A stretch of DNA of 64,000 nt from Clostridium sp. CAG:221 (GCA_000435835.1 FR883402.1:82391-146390); one strand, 5' to 3'; positions 27,333 through 36,925 are shown, counted from the first letter of the stretch. Numbers and translations are program-made. Notes: generated from the sequence alone by a model not told the origin.

Positions 27333-28353
27333 TTTTTTTAAAAGAAAGAAGAAAAAAGAAAATGTTAAAATAGATGCTGAATTAGAAGCAAAAGATATTT
27401 CTGAAGCAGAGAAATTAAGTGAAAATAGTGAAAAATATAATTATGACTTTACGGTAGAAAATACAGATTTTTATGGAAGTAATTCTGAAGATGTAGAACC
27501 TAAGACATCTATTGAAGTGAAGGAAAAAAGCTATACAGAAGAAGAAATTCATAAAATAATTGTACAGCAAATTTTAAGAGTAATAGATAGTGGCAGAGAC
27601 TTTAATTCTATGCAGATGGCAGCAGAAGAAGCTGGTAAAGTTATTGGAAAAGAATATATTACGCTGGTTAGCACATATATAAAAGATAAAGTATCAAAAC
27701 CTACATATATGAAAGGAAAATTCGATGAATTAGGTCAATGGCCAATAGCAGTTGAAAATTCAGTATTATCTATTTTATATAGCTTTAAAGAAGATGGAGT
27801 AGATGAGTTACTAAAAATTGTTGATAATGGAGGTAACTCTTGTTTAAAAGCAATAAATTTATTATGTAAACTTGCAGCTAAGGGAATTGAAAGAGAAAAA
27901 ATAGTTGATTCACTAATTTATATAATAAAATCATTTAATGAAGAAGATAAGTATAAAGTATTAGGATATTTTTCACAGATTAAAGGCTATGGAAAAATAG
28001 AAAGGCTATATGAATTATATTATAAGAAATTTATTTTAGAAGGTAAATTAGATGCTGCTTATGATATAATATTAAACTTAATTAATATTAGAGGAAGATA
28101 TACAAGAGAACAACTAATATTTATAAAGGCATTAGCACTTTTTGATAGTGAATTAGATATGGAAATGATTTTAAAGGGTGAAAGTGGAACAGTAAGCTTT
28201 GCAAATATTGAAGAACAACTAAGAATTAAAGCAGCTATAAGCTTCTATTCACTAAACAAAATGGATAATGAGATTAATGACAGATTATATTACTTAAAAA
28301 ATAATTCTTTAGATTCTGAGTTAAGAGCTTTCTTAAGTGAAACATTAGAATAA
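27325..28353 (+). CDS. Hypothetical protein, 342 residues, helical repeat-like
   Basis: I do not recognise this protein. Its N-terminus is strongly basic (MFDFFKRKKKKE), then comes an acidic disordered-looking stretch to about residue 70, then an all-helical region (about 75-340) with alternating hydrophobic and charged residues that resembles HEAT or TPR-like solenoids. It has no membrane segment; the basic start could bind membrane or nucleic acid. GGAGG lies 12 bases before the ATG, a little far. It overlaps the DUF523 gene by 8 bases. Confidence 0.65.
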   Translation: MFDFFKRKKKKENVKIDAELEAKDISEAEKLSENSEKYNYDFTVENTDFYGSNSEDVEPKTSIEVKEKSYTEEEIHKIIVQQILRVIDSGRDFNSMQMAAEEAGKVIGKEYITLVSTYIKDKVSKPTYMKGKFDELGQWPIAVENSVLSILYSFKEDGVDELLKIVDNGGNSCLKAINLLCKLAAKGIEREKIVDSLIYIIKSFNEEDKYKVLGYFSQIKGYGKIERLYELYYKKFILEGKLDAAYDIILNLINIRGRYTREQLIFIKALALFDSELDMEMILKGESGTVSFANIEEQLRIKAAISFYSLNKMDNEINDRLYYLKNNSLDSELRAFLSETLE

Positions 28354-28374
28354 AATGATAAAAGATTAAATAGA

Positions 28375-28402
28375 GGATTAAGTGAATTAAATCACTTAAT
28401 CC
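28375..28402 (+). terminator. Bidirectional terminator between the 342-residue orphan and glmS
   Basis: GGATTAAGTGA (28375-28385) pairs with TCACTTAATCC (28392-28402) around a 6-base loop. T-rich sequence follows on the plus strand; the minus-strand T run is weaker. Confidence 0.75.
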
Positions 28403-28411
28403 TTAATTGTT

Positions 28412-30235
28412 TTATTCAACAGTAACTGATTTAGCTAAATTTCTTGGTTTATCAACATCGCAGTCTTTAAGTTTTGCAATATAGTAAGCTAAAAGTTGAA
28501 GTGGTATCACACTTAAAAGAGGAGTTAGTAAATCAATAGTCTTTGGAATAAAGATAACATCATCTGTTATGCTCTTGGCAGATTTATCACCATCATTGAC
28601 AATAGCAAGAATATTTCCACCTCTAGTGGTTACTTCTTTCACATTACTAAGCATCTTATCCTTTAATCTCTCTTGAGTTAATAAGGTAATAACAGAAGTA
28701 CCTTTTTCAATTAATGCAATTGGTCCGTGTTTAAGTTCACCACCAGCATATGCTTCAGAATGTATATAAGATATTTCTTTAAGCTTTAATGAACCTTCAA
28801 GAGCTACAGCAAAATCTAATCCACGGCCTAGGAAAAATAAATCTTTTTGATTAAAATGATAAGATGCATATTTTTTAATATTATCTTTATTTTTTAATAA
28901 TTCATCAATCTTGTTTGGGATAGCAATAAGATCTTGTTTAATGGACTCAATTTCAACAGGATCTAATGTTCCTTTCACTTCTGCAAAGTGTAATGCTAAT
29001 ATATAAAAGGCTGTTAGCTGAGTTGTATAAGCTTTAGTAGAGGCTACAGCTATTTCAGGTCCAGCTAAAGTGTAAAATACATCATCAGCCTCTCTAGCTA
29101 TAGAAGAACCTACTACATTAGTAATAGCAAGTACTTTAGCACCTTGTTTTTTAGCTGCTCTAAGAACAGCTAAAGTATCTGCAGTTTCACCAGATTGAGA
29201 TACCACAATCACTAAAGTTTTATCTGTAATCATAGGATCTCTATATCTAAATTCTGATGCAATATCTGTTTCAACAGGTATATTTGCAAGTTTTTCTATG
29301 GCATGTTTACCTACAAGTCCAGCGTGATATGCTGTTCCACAGGCAACAATATATATTTTATCAAAGTTATCTAATTCATTCTTTGTAAATTTAATGTTAT
29401 CAAAAGAAATTTCTTTATTTAAAGCAATTTTACCAGCCAAAGTGTCTCTTACAGCTTTTGGTTGTTCATGAATTTCTTTTAGCATAAAATCTTCATAACC
29501 ACATTTTTCTGCTGCATTTACATCCCATGTTACATGAAATATTTCTTTCTTGATGATTTCTTTATTTCTTGTTCTTATATCTATTCCATCTTTTGATAAT
29601 GTTACAAACTCATTGTCATTTAGTAAATAAACATCTTTAGTATGGCTTAAAACTGCTGGAATATCAGAAGCAATAAAGTATTCATTTCGTCCAATACCTA
29701 TAATTAAAGGACTATCTTTCTTAACAGCTATAAGTTTGTCAGGTTCGTTATTACTGATAACTCCAATGGCAAAGCTTCCTTCAAGCTTTTCTGTAGCGTT
29801 AATAACTGCTTCTAATAAATCACCATTATAATAATAATCAATTAAATTTGGAATAACCTCAGTATCAGTTTCAGAATAAAAGTTATATCCTTTTGAAATT
29901 AACCATTCCTTAAGCTTTAAATAGTTTTCAATAATACCGTTGTGAACTACGCTAAGAGTGATATTTTCATTAGAGTGAGGATGAGCATTTACATCAGAAG
30001 GTTCACCATGAGTAGCCCATCTTGTATGTCCAATGCCAATAGTCCCTTCAATAGGATTAGTTTTTAAGCTTTCTTCTAAATTTATTAAGCGGCCTTTAAA
30101 TTTTCGAACTTCAATTTTATCATTTAAGATTGCCACGCCAGCAGAGTCGTAACCTCTATATTCTAATTTTTTTAGTCCTTCTACTAGTATATTAGACGCT
30201 TGTTTATAACCTATATAGCCAACAATTCCACACAT
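28412..30235 (-). CDS. glmS: Glutamine--fructose-6-phosphate aminotransferase (isomerizing)
   Basis: GlmS makes glucosamine-6-phosphate from fructose-6-phosphate and glutamine, the first step to UDP-GlcNAc for wall and polysaccharides. Cys2 of the MCGIVGYIG start is the N-terminal nucleophile of the glutaminase half, followed by RWATHGEPS and HNGIIEN. Two SIS domains (about residues 285-420 and 455-600) form the sugar isomerase half, which ends LAKSVTVE. It has 607 residues. The frame is open 27 codons further up, but the Cys must be residue 2, so the ATG at 30235 (AAGGAAG upstream) is correct. A glmS ribozyme lies in the leader. Confidence 0.97.
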   Translation of the reverse strand: MCGIVGYIGYKQASNILVEGLKKLEYRGYDSAGVAILNDKIEVRKFKGRLINLEESLKTNPIEGTIGIGHTRWATHGEPSDVNAHPHSNENITLSVVHNGIIENYLKLKEWLISKGYNFYSETDTEVIPNLIDYYYNGDLLEAVINATEKLEGSFAIGVISNNEPDKLIAVKKDSPLIIGIGRNEYFIASDIPAVLSHTKDVYLLNDNEFVTLSKDGIDIRTRNKEIIKKEIFHVTWDVNAAEKCGYEDFMLKEIHEQPKAVRDTLAGKIALNKEISFDNIKFTKNELDNFDKIYIVACGTAYHAGLVGKHAIEKLANIPVETDIASEFRYRDPMITDKTLVIVVSQSGETADTLAVLRAAKKQGAKVLAITNVVGSSIAREADDVFYTLAGPEIAVASTKAYTTQLTAFYILALHFAEVKGTLDPVEIESIKQDLIAIPNKIDELLKNKDNIKKYASYHFNQKDLFFLGRGLDFAVALEGSLKLKEISYIHSEAYAGGELKHGPIALIEKGTSVITLLTQERLKDKMLSNVKEVTTRGGNILAIVNDGDKSAKSITDDVIFIPKTIDLLTPLLSVIPLQLLAYYIAKLKDCDVDKPRNLAKSVTVE

Positions 30236-30317
30236 ATTATTCTTCCTTTCAAAAATATATTTTAACTTTGGGAAAATAACCAGTGATAATTTGTATACAA
30301 TATCTTTAGATTGCACA

Positions 30318-30630
30318 TAATTAAATTTGTCCTACAAATTACTTTGTAGTTTTGTTAATTATTAACGCTAGTGCTATTTACGTGAGATATCCGCCGAAAA
30401 AATTCGATAAATCTCATCCTCGTCAACTTAGTTAATGATGAATGATGAGTGATAAATTATGAATTAAGGATGAAATTCTTACAGAATTTCTATAATTTAA
30501 TTCTTCTAAATTCCCTTAAAGAATTTGTACATTAATAAATTAAATTTTATAAACTCCTATAAGGAGTTTTTACATTAATTCATCATTCATAATTCTTAAT
30601 TCATCATTAACTAAGTTCAGGCGCTTTTTG
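30318..30630 (-). ncRNA. glmS ribozyme: glmS ribozyme (self-cleaving riboswitch) with enlarged P1
   Basis: On the minus strand, AAGCGCCTGAACTTAGTT (from 30626) is the cleavage-site core, and AAGTTGACGAGGATGAG..TTATCG..TTCGGCGGAT (30430-30370) is the catalytic core. Cleavage is expected between the A opposite 30625 and the G opposite 30624. P1 is formed by 18 perfect pairs (30599-30616 with 30426-30443) and closes a 155-base AT-rich loop that itself folds into hairpins. The 3' P4-like helix CTACAAA/TTTGTAG ends near 30318. Glucosamine-6-phosphate should trigger cleavage and lower GlmS. Confidence 0.92.
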
Positions 30631-30766
30631 TATTTTCCCGAATAATTAATATTCTCTCCTTTATTTCCAAATATTGTATACTAGATTATTTTAACATTCT
30701 TTTAAAAATAAATCTATATTATTAATATAAGTATATAAATAATGTATTGATACAAGATAGTATAAC

Positions 30767-30799
30767 ATAGCCTAAAATATCGATAATATTTTAGGCTAT
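30767..30799 (-). terminator. Hairpin after speA (terminator-like, no T run)
   Basis: ATAGCCTAAAATAT (30767-30780) pairs perfectly with ATATTTTAGGCTAT (30786-30799) around 5 bases. On the minus strand no T run follows, so it may stabilise the speA 3' end instead of terminating. It lies 9 bases after the speA stop. Confidence 0.5.
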
Positions 30800-30807
30800 C
30801 TATATTT

Positions 30808-32271
30808 TCAAATATTTAAAATTTTAATTTTTTCTACAGTAGGATCTTCAGTACCTTGAACATATAAATTTGCTCTCTTTAAATCTTGAACATAATTTAT
30901 TATGTCAGAGGTAATGATTTCCCCTGGACAAAGTAGCGGAATTCCAGGAGGATATGCAAGTAAGAATTCGCCAGAAATTCTCCCAAGGCTTTCGGTAAGT
31001 AGCACAGATTTTTTATCAGCATAAAAAGCTTCACGAGGGTTAACGGTTTTGGCAGGGATAGGCGGAATATCTAAGAAATCAGGAATAGGATCATTTATGC
31101 CAAAGTATTCCTTTGATATTTCTTTTAAAGCTGTAAGTAGTCTATCCATACCTTCTTTTGTATCACCAAATGAACCAACTGCAAGCACATTATAAAAATC
31201 AGATAGCTCCATTTGAATGGCATATTTTTCAGAGAGTATCATATCTAACTGAAATCCTGTAATTCCTAAATCTCTACAAGAAATAGTTATTTTAGTAGGA
31301 TCAAAGGCAAAAGAGCCTGGTTTTCCAAGGATTTCTTTACCAAAGCAATAGAATCCAGGTATTTTATTAATTTCATTTCTAACATAATTAGCCAATTCAA
31401 TAGCTTTATTTAATAAAACTTCACCATGAAGTGCAATTTGTCTACGTGCACAATCTAAAGATGCCATTAGTATATAACTAGGAGACGTTGTCTGTAAAAG
31501 ATTAAGATTTCTTTGCACCCTATTAGGAGTTACAAATTTACTTTTTACATGTATTAATGATGCTTGAGTAAGGGAACCAATAATCTTATGAGTGCTTTGT
31601 GAACAAATGTCAGCACCAGCTTCTAAGGCTGATATAGGCAATTCTTTTGAAAATGCCAAGTGAGGGCCATGGGCTTCATCAACAATTAATGGAATATTGT
31701 ATCCATGAACTATTTCAACAATTTTTTTTATGTCTGTGGCCACGCCATAATATGTTGGATTAATTAAAAGCACTGCTTTAGCATCAGGATTTTCTTTTAA
31801 GGTTTTTTCCACAGTCTCTGGTGATACACCGTGAGCTATTCCTAATTTTTTATCTAATTCAGGTTGCATAAATATTGGAATAGCACCACTTAAGATTATT
31901 CCAGCAGTAACTGATTTATGGACATTTCTTGGAACTATTATTTTATCACCATCAGATACTACTGACATAATCATGGCTTGTATTGCACCAGAGGTTCCAT
32001 GAATTGAAAAGAAGGAAGCATCAGCGCCATAGGCATCAGCTGCTAACATTTGGGCTTTTTTTATTGGTCCTGTTGGGTGATGAAGACTATCCACTAGTTT
32101 GAAGACTGTTACGTCAATTTTAAAAGGATTTTCTCCAATGAAATTCTTGAATTCTTCATCAATGCCAACACCTTTCTTATGTCCAGGTACGTGAAAAGGT
32201 AATGTATCTCTATTTACATACTCCATTAATGCATCAAATAAAGGAGTTTCATTTTGATCAAATTTATACAA
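30808..32271 (-). CDS. speA: Arginine decarboxylase-like Orn/Lys/Arg decarboxylase
   Basis: A PLP enzyme of the fold I Orn/Lys/Arg decarboxylase group, with the size of B. subtilis SpeA. Motifs are PFHVPGHKKG near residue 30, FSIHGTSGAIQAMI, IVDEAHGPHL with the PLP-contacting Asp, and STHKIIGSLTQASL holding the Schiff-base Lys. The C-terminal AYPPGIPLLCPGE is also typical. It probably makes agmatine for polyamines. Lysine or ornithine as substrate cannot be excluded. GTG at 32280 overlaps the ribosome binding site AGAAGGTG, so TTG at 32271 (8 bases downstream) is preferred. No partner polyamine genes are beside it. Confidence 0.85.
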   Translation of the reverse strand: MYKFDQNETPLFDALMEYVNRDTLPFHVPGHKKGVGIDEEFKNFIGENPFKIDVTVFKLVDSLHHPTGPIKKAQMLAADAYGADASFFSIHGTSGAIQAMIMSVVSDGDKIIVPRNVHKSVTAGIILSGAIPIFMQPELDKKLGIAHGVSPETVEKTLKENPDAKAVLLINPTYYGVATDIKKIVEIVHGYNIPLIVDEAHGPHLAFSKELPISALEAGADICSQSTHKIIGSLTQASLIHVKSKFVTPNRVQRNLNLLQTTSPSYILMASLDCARRQIALHGEVLLNKAIELANYVRNEINKIPGFYCFGKEILGKPGSFAFDPTKITISCRDLGITGFQLDMILSEKYAIQMELSDFYNVLAVGSFGDTKEGMDRLLTALKEISKEYFGINDPIPDFLDIPPIPAKTVNPREAFYADKKSVLLTESLGRISGEFLLAYPPGIPLLCPGEIITSDIINYVQDLKRANLYVQGTEDPTVEKIKILNI

Positions 32272-32469
32272 AAAGTACACCTTCTTTCAAGTAAGTTGAT
32301 AAATGATTCTTTAAATAAAAATATAAAGGTTTTATAAAGATAGTATATGCAGAATTGTAGCTTTACTACATGTTATTTTAATCAAATGCTGGTATAAAAA
32401 ATATCAATGAATAAAAATAATTAAAATTGAGAATAATTACATAAGAAAGTAATTAAGGAGGTATATATC

Positions 32470-33063
32470 GTGTCAATAATCCAATTAAATGAACGAGATT
32501 GCAGTATTGCTAAAAGTGCTAAGAAATGCCGCAGAAGAGGTAAAATACCTGGAGTACTATATGGAAAGAATATTAATAACTTTATGTTTGAAATTGGAGA
32601 AATGGATTTAGTTGACGAAGTTACAGCTAATGGTCAATTTGGGGTTATGAATGTTAACTATAATGGTAAGGAACATAAAGCATTAATAAAAGAGATGCAG
32701 AGAGATCCTGTAACAAATAAAATTATCCACTTAGACTTAGAAGAAGTATCTGCTGGTGAAAAAGTTGTATCTACAGTACCAATTCATTATATTGGTGAAG
32801 AATACATAAATAAAAAAGGAATTGTTCTACAAAAAGAAAAGGATTGTGTTAAAGTTGAAGGAAATGTGGATTCTTTACCTAAATATTTAAACATTAATAT
32901 TGGTACTGGTACAGTAGGCGATGTTTATAAATTTGGAGATTTGGAAGTTGGTTCCGAAATTTCAATCGTGGATGATTTAAATTCGGTAATTGCGTCAGTG
33001 ATTTATGAAAGAAAGAGAGTTGCTGATGATATGGAAATGGCAGCTGAAGACAATGAAAGTTAA
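32470..33063 (+). CDS. rplY: 50S ribosomal protein L25 / general stress protein Ctc
   Basis: A 197-residue two-domain L25 of the Ctc type. The N-terminal domain (about 1-90) binds 5S rRNA and includes RRRGKIPGVLYGK and MQRDPVTNKIIHLDL. The C-terminal TL5-like domain (about 95-185) is a beta barrel, with an acidic tail. The start is GTG with AAGGAGG 7 bases before it. It stands alone between speA (divergent) and the sugar mutase. In B. subtilis Ctc is stress-induced; I see no clear control site here. Confidence 0.93.
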   Translation: MSIIQLNERDCSIAKSAKKCRRRGKIPGVLYGKNINNFMFEIGEMDLVDEVTANGQFGVMNVNYNGKEHKALIKEMQRDPVTNKIIHLDLEEVSAGEKVVSTVPIHYIGEEYINKKGIVLQKEKDCVKVEGNVDSLPKYLNINIGTGTVGDVYKFGDLEVGSEISIVDDLNSVIASVIYERKRVADDMEMAAEDNES

Positions 33064-33113
33064 AATATGTTTTTAAAATATAAATTTTACATAATAATAT
33101 ATTGATTTTTATT

Positions 33114-33149
33114 AAGCTACAAGTGATAATATACATGTAGCTTTTTTTA
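33114..33149 (+). terminator. Terminator after the L25 gene
   Basis: AAGCTACA (33114-33121) pairs with TGTAGCTT (33136-33143), followed by TTTTTT. Confidence 0.88.
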
Positions 33150-33212
33150 TATGCTTAAAAATATTGTATTATTTAAAGTATAAGTTTACAACTTAATTTA
33201 GGAGGTATGAGT

Positions 33213-34940
33213 ATGATGTACAAAGAGAAGTTTAATGAATGGTTAAATTCGGCAGTTATAGCTGAAGAGGTTAAAGAAGAATTAAGATCAATTACAGATG
33301 AAAAAGAATTAGAAGATAGATTTTATAAAGATTTAGATTTTGGAACAGGCGGACTTAGAGGAGTTATAGGTTTCGGGTCTAATAGAATGAATGTATATAC
33401 AGTATCAAAAGCAACTCAAGGGTTTGCTAATTACTTAAATAAAAGCTTTGAAGAGCCATCAGTGGCAATTGCATATGACTCAAGAAACATGTCAAAGGAA
33501 TTTGCTGAAGCAGCTGCTTTAACTTTATGCAGCAACGGAGTAAAGGTATTCTTATATGAAAGTTTAAGACCTACACCAATGCTATCTTTTGCAGTTAGAC
33601 ATTTAAATTGTACTGGTGGTATCATGGTAACTGCTTCACATAACCCTAAAATATACAATGGTTACAAAGTTTATGATGAATTTGGTGGACAAGTAACAGA
33701 TGAAAAAGCAACTATAATAATAAATGAAGTAAATAATATAAAATCTTTTGATGAAATCAAGACTATATCAAAAGAAGAAGCAATAAGAGATAATCTTTTA
33801 ACTTATGTAGGTGAGGAAGTTGATAAAGCTTACTTAGAACAAGTAAAATCTTTAACAATAAGAAGAGAATTAGTAGAAAAAAATGCTAAGGATTTAAAAG
33901 TGATTTATACACCAATTCATGGTACTGGAAATATTCCTGTAAGAAGAGTATTAAATGAATTAGGGTATGAACAAGTTCAAGTTGTTAAAGAACAAGAGTT
34001 GCCAGATGGAAACTTCCCAACAGCACCATATCCAAATCCAGAAGATCCACAAGTTTTTGAAATAGCATTAGATATGGCAAAAACTTCAAACCCAGATATA
34101 ATATTTGGTACAGATCCTGACTGCGATAGAATTGGAGTTGTAGTAAAAGATAGTGAAGGTAACTATAGAGTATTAAATGGAAATCAAACGGGATTATTAT
34201 TAACAGAATATATATTATCTGCATTAAAAGAAGAAAATAAGCTTCCTGAAAATGGTGTTGTAATCAAAACTATAGTTACAACAGAAGGAGCTAGAGCTAT
34301 TGCAGAACATTATGGAATAGAAATAATGGATGTTCTTACTGGATTCAAATATATTGGAGAAAAAATAAGAGAATTCCAAGAAGCTGGAGATAGAAAATAT
34401 CTATTTGGTTTTGAAGAAAGTTATGGATATCTAGCTGGAGAATTTGTAAGAGATAAAGATGCTGTAATAGCTTCAATGCTTATAGCTGAAATGACTTTAT
34501 TCTACAAACAACAAGGAAAGAGCTTATATGATGGATTAATAGATTTATACAATAAGTATGGATTCTTTAAAGAAGGCCTTGTTTCAATAGAATTAAAAGG
34601 TAAAGAAGGACAGGAAAAGATTGCTAAGTGCATCGATGAATTAAGAAATTCTTCACTACCAGAAGTAAATGGAGTTAAAGTTGCTACTAAGCTTGATTAT
34701 AAATTAAGCAAAGAAGAAAACTTAAGCGCTGGAACTGAAAGTGTAATTAACTTACCAAAATCAAATGTATTAAAATATATACTTGAAAATGGTTCTTCAT
34801 TTGTTGTTAGACCTTCAGGTACAGAACCAAAAATGAAAATATATCTTGCAGTTAAAGGTTCAAGCTTAGAAGATGCAGATAAGCAACTAGAAGTATTTAA
34901 AGATAAGGTAATGAATATAGTTAATGAAAAATTAGCATAA
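33213..34940 (+). CDS. pgcA: Phosphoglucomutase / phosphomannomutase
   Basis: A cytoplasmic alpha-D-phosphohexomutase that interconverts glucose-6-P and glucose-1-P (or mannose phosphates), supplying UDP-glucose and glycan precursors. TASHNP holds the phosphoserine, GTDPDCDRIG binds Mg, GFEESYGYL recognises the sugar, and RPSGTEPKMKIY contacts phosphate. The length of about 575 residues matches Firmicute PgcA. Three ATG codons are close together; AGGAGG ends 1 base before the first, so the second (33213, 7 bases away) is most likely. It stands shortly before the envelope glycan cluster and may supply it. Confidence 0.92.
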   Translation: MMYKEKFNEWLNSAVIAEEVKEELRSITDEKELEDRFYKDLDFGTGGLRGVIGFGSNRMNVYTVSKATQGFANYLNKSFEEPSVAIAYDSRNMSKEFAEAAALTLCSNGVKVFLYESLRPTPMLSFAVRHLNCTGGIMVTASHNPKIYNGYKVYDEFGGQVTDEKATIIINEVNNIKSFDEIKTISKEEAIRDNLLTYVGEEVDKAYLEQVKSLTIRRELVEKNAKDLKVIYTPIHGTGNIPVRRVLNELGYEQVQVVKEQELPDGNFPTAPYPNPEDPQVFEIALDMAKTSNPDIIFGTDPDCDRIGVVVKDSEGNYRVLNGNQTGLLLTEYILSALKEENKLPENGVVIKTIVTTEGARAIAEHYGIEIMDVLTGFKYIGEKIREFQEAGDRKYLFGFEESYGYLAGEFVRDKDAVIASMLIAEMTLFYKQQGKSLYDGLIDLYNKYGFFKEGLVSIELKGKEGQEKIAKCIDELRNSSLPEVNGVKVATKLDYKLSKEENLSAGTESVINLPKSNVLKYILENGSSFVVRPSGTEPKMKIYLAVKGSSLEDADKQLEVFKDKVMNIVNEKLA

Positions 34941-34955
34941 TTCATATGTATAATA

Positions 34956-34985
34956 AAAGCTACTGAGTTTTTCAGTAGCTTTTTG
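34956..34985 (+). terminator. Terminator after pgcA
   Basis: AGCTACTGA (34958-34966) pairs with TCAGTAGCT (34972-34980), followed by TTTT. Confidence 0.88.
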
Positions 34986-35016
34986 CTGTATTGAAGTATA
35001 AATATATGGCTTTTAT

Positions 35017-35045
35017 TTGAAAGTTTTTCTATAATAATGTATTAT
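35017..35045 (+). promoter_or_regulatory. Promoter of the envelope glycan cluster
   Basis: TTGAAA (35017-35022) and TATTAT (35040-35045) are 17 bases apart, 32 bases before the TPR protein start. Confidence 0.6.
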
Positions 35046-35077
35046 GTAATGAGATAATTTGCAAAGGAGTGTTAGTA

Positions 35078-36166
35078 ATGGATTATAGATCGCAAATTAA
35101 AGAAAAAATGGGGAAATTGCTATTTTTGGAAATGAATATTAAAGGGTTTAAAGAAAGCATAGGTATTCCTGAATATGTAGAGTTTAAAAATAAGGATTTA
35201 TACCTTCCAATAAGTACAGAATATATAAGTTCTAATATTGGAAATGAGATAAAAATTAAAAACCTTCCAATATATTATTTTATAGAAGGGATGTTTATAG
35301 CCTTTGGCTGTGATGAAAATTTAAGATTTAATGATGATTATGAACTTATATTAGATTACATAAAAGATACTGAAAATTGTATAAAATCATTAATATCAAA
35401 GAGCGTTAATGAGGAAAAATATTTAGATGCATATATTTTACTTAAGGGTTATTATTATTATTCAAAAGATAATGAAGTACTTAAGAAGCTACTTTTAGTT
35501 GGAGAAAACATTAGAGAAAAAGATAAAGATTTTGGTGAAGTACTATTAGATGATATTGAGTATTGTGAAAAAAATAAAATTAAGATAAATGATTATCATT
35601 TATACAAAGCACTTATATTAAAGGATAATGGTGAATTTGAGAAAGCTAGAATAGAACTTAATGAGTATGTTAATAAAGGTGGTACAATAACTGAAGAAAT
35701 AAAAATATTAACAAAAGATATTGATAATATCACAAAGTATGAGAAAGCTATTGAAATGTTAAAAGAATTCCCTGAAAAAAGTCTTCAGTCATTATTGGAA
35801 TTGGTAGAAGAGTTTGATAGCAATCCACTTATTTACTACTATATAGGTGTTGCTTTTAGAAGGTTACAAAAGTTTGAAGAAGCAATTCATTATTTAAGAG
35901 AAAGTATAAAAATCGAAAGTGGAATACTAGAAGTTGTGGTAGAACTAGGATTAAACTATGCCTGCTTAGGAGAATATGAAGAAGCGCTTGTTTACTTTAA
36001 AAAGGCCTTTGAAGCATCAAGAGATGTTGAAATATGTACAAATATTATTATGTGCTACATAAACTTAAAAGATATGAAAAACGCAAAATTACATCTTGCC
36101 ATAGCAAAGGAATTAAATCCTGAAGATGAAATTGTAAAAGAAATAGAAAATTTAATAAGTAAATAA
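35078..36166 (+). CDS. Tetratricopeptide repeat protein
   Basis: A 362-residue soluble helical protein. The C-terminal part (about residues 230-355) has clear TPR units, for example NPLIYYYIGVAFRRLQKFEEAIHYL, LEVVVELGLNYACLGEYEEALVYF and EICTNIIMCYINLKDMKNAKLHL. The earlier part is probably also a helical repeat. TPR proteins are protein-binding scaffolds. It is the first gene of a run that continues with TagA-like, MurJ and two glycosyltransferases (gaps under 15 bases), so a role in envelope assembly is possible. The ATG at 35078 lies 8 bases after AAGGAG; a GTG at 35069 overlaps that site. Confidence 0.8.
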   Translation: MDYRSQIKEKMGKLLFLEMNIKGFKESIGIPEYVEFKNKDLYLPISTEYISSNIGNEIKIKNLPIYYFIEGMFIAFGCDENLRFNDDYELILDYIKDTENCIKSLISKSVNEEKYLDAYILLKGYYYYSKDNEVLKKLLLVGENIREKDKDFGEVLLDDIEYCEKNKIKINDYHLYKALILKDNGEFEKARIELNEYVNKGGTITEEIKILTKDIDNITKYEKAIEMLKEFPEKSLQSLLELVEEFDSNPLIYYYIGVAFRRLQKFEEAIHYLRESIKIESGILEVVVELGLNYACLGEYEEALVYFKKAFEASRDVEICTNIIMCYINLKDMKNAKLHLAIAKELNPEDEIVKEIENLISK

Positions 36167-36178
36167 AGGATGAGAAAT

Positions 36179-36925
36179 ATGAAGAGGAATATGAAGGAAG
36201 ATTATATTTCTATCTTAGGATATAGGATATATTCGTTAAGCAAAAAGCAATGTCTAGATGAGATCTTTAATAGAAAAAAGGTTCATATCGTATCAGGAAA
36301 TCCAGAAGTATTATATAGAGGACTAGATGATAAAATTTTATTTGATAATTTTACCAGTGATGATTCATTAATTATTCCTGATGGAGTAGGTACACAAATT
36401 GCTGGAAAGATGCTTAAAACACCTGTCAGTGAAAAAATTGCAGGAATAGAGGTTATGAAAGAAATAATCACTAAATGTGAAGAATCTGGTGAGTCTATAT
36501 ATCTTGTAGGAGCAGAAGAGGAGATTTTAAGGGATTGTGTGGAAAATTTAAAAAAGAATCATCCAAAACTAATTATTGCAGGATATAGAAATGGATTTTT
36601 TGATTTAGATAACTGTGATCAGTTATTGGCAGATATAAAGAGCAAAAAACCTAAAGCGTTATTTGTAGCCATGGGATGTCCAAGACAAGAAAAGTTTATT
36701 ATTAAATACTTTGATGAACTTCCTGTGGATATATTTATGGGCGTTGGCGGAAGTTTTGATGTTATAGCTAATAAAGTAAAAAGGGCTCCAAGATGGATGA
36801 TTAATATTGGTTGTGAATGGGCATATAGAGTAGCTAAAGAACCTTGGAGAATAAAAAGATTAGGAAGTATTCCTAAGTTTCTTCTGAAAGTAGCTAGTAG
36901 CCGAGGTATCCAAGATGAAAAGTAA
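36179..36925 (+). CDS. tagA: WecG/TagA/CpsF family glycosyltransferase
   Basis: A GT26 enzyme that in B. subtilis (TagA) adds ManNAc to undecaprenyl-diphospho-GlcNAc, an early step of wall teichoic acid linkage. Family motifs are visible: VSGNPEVLY, the catalytic Asp in IPDGVGTQIAG, and VAMGCPRQEKFI. The length of about 248 residues is usual. The protein has no membrane segment but binds the membrane face. The first ATG (36170) has no ribosome binding site at a workable distance; AAAGGA is 8 bases before the ATG at 36179. It overlaps murJ by 11 bases. Confidence 0.85.
   Translation: MKRNMKEDYISILGYRIYSLSKKQCLDEIFNRKKVHIVSGNPEVLYRGLDDKILFDNFTSDDSLIIPDGVGTQIAGKMLKTPVSEKIAGIEVMKEIITKCEESGESIYLVGAEEEILRDCVENLKKNHPKLIIAGYRNGFFDLDNCDQLLADIKSKKPKALFVAMGCPRQEKFIIKYFDELPVDIFMGVGGSFDVIANKVKRAPRWMINIGCEWAYRVAKEPWRIKRLGSIPKFLLKVASSRGIQDEK

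Noticed and set aside
30640..30720. Promoter for glmS upstream of the ribozyme (TATACA/TACAAT on the minus strand)
   Set aside because: A -10-like sequence is present, but no convincing -35 lies 16-18 bases upstream, so it was not listed as a feature.
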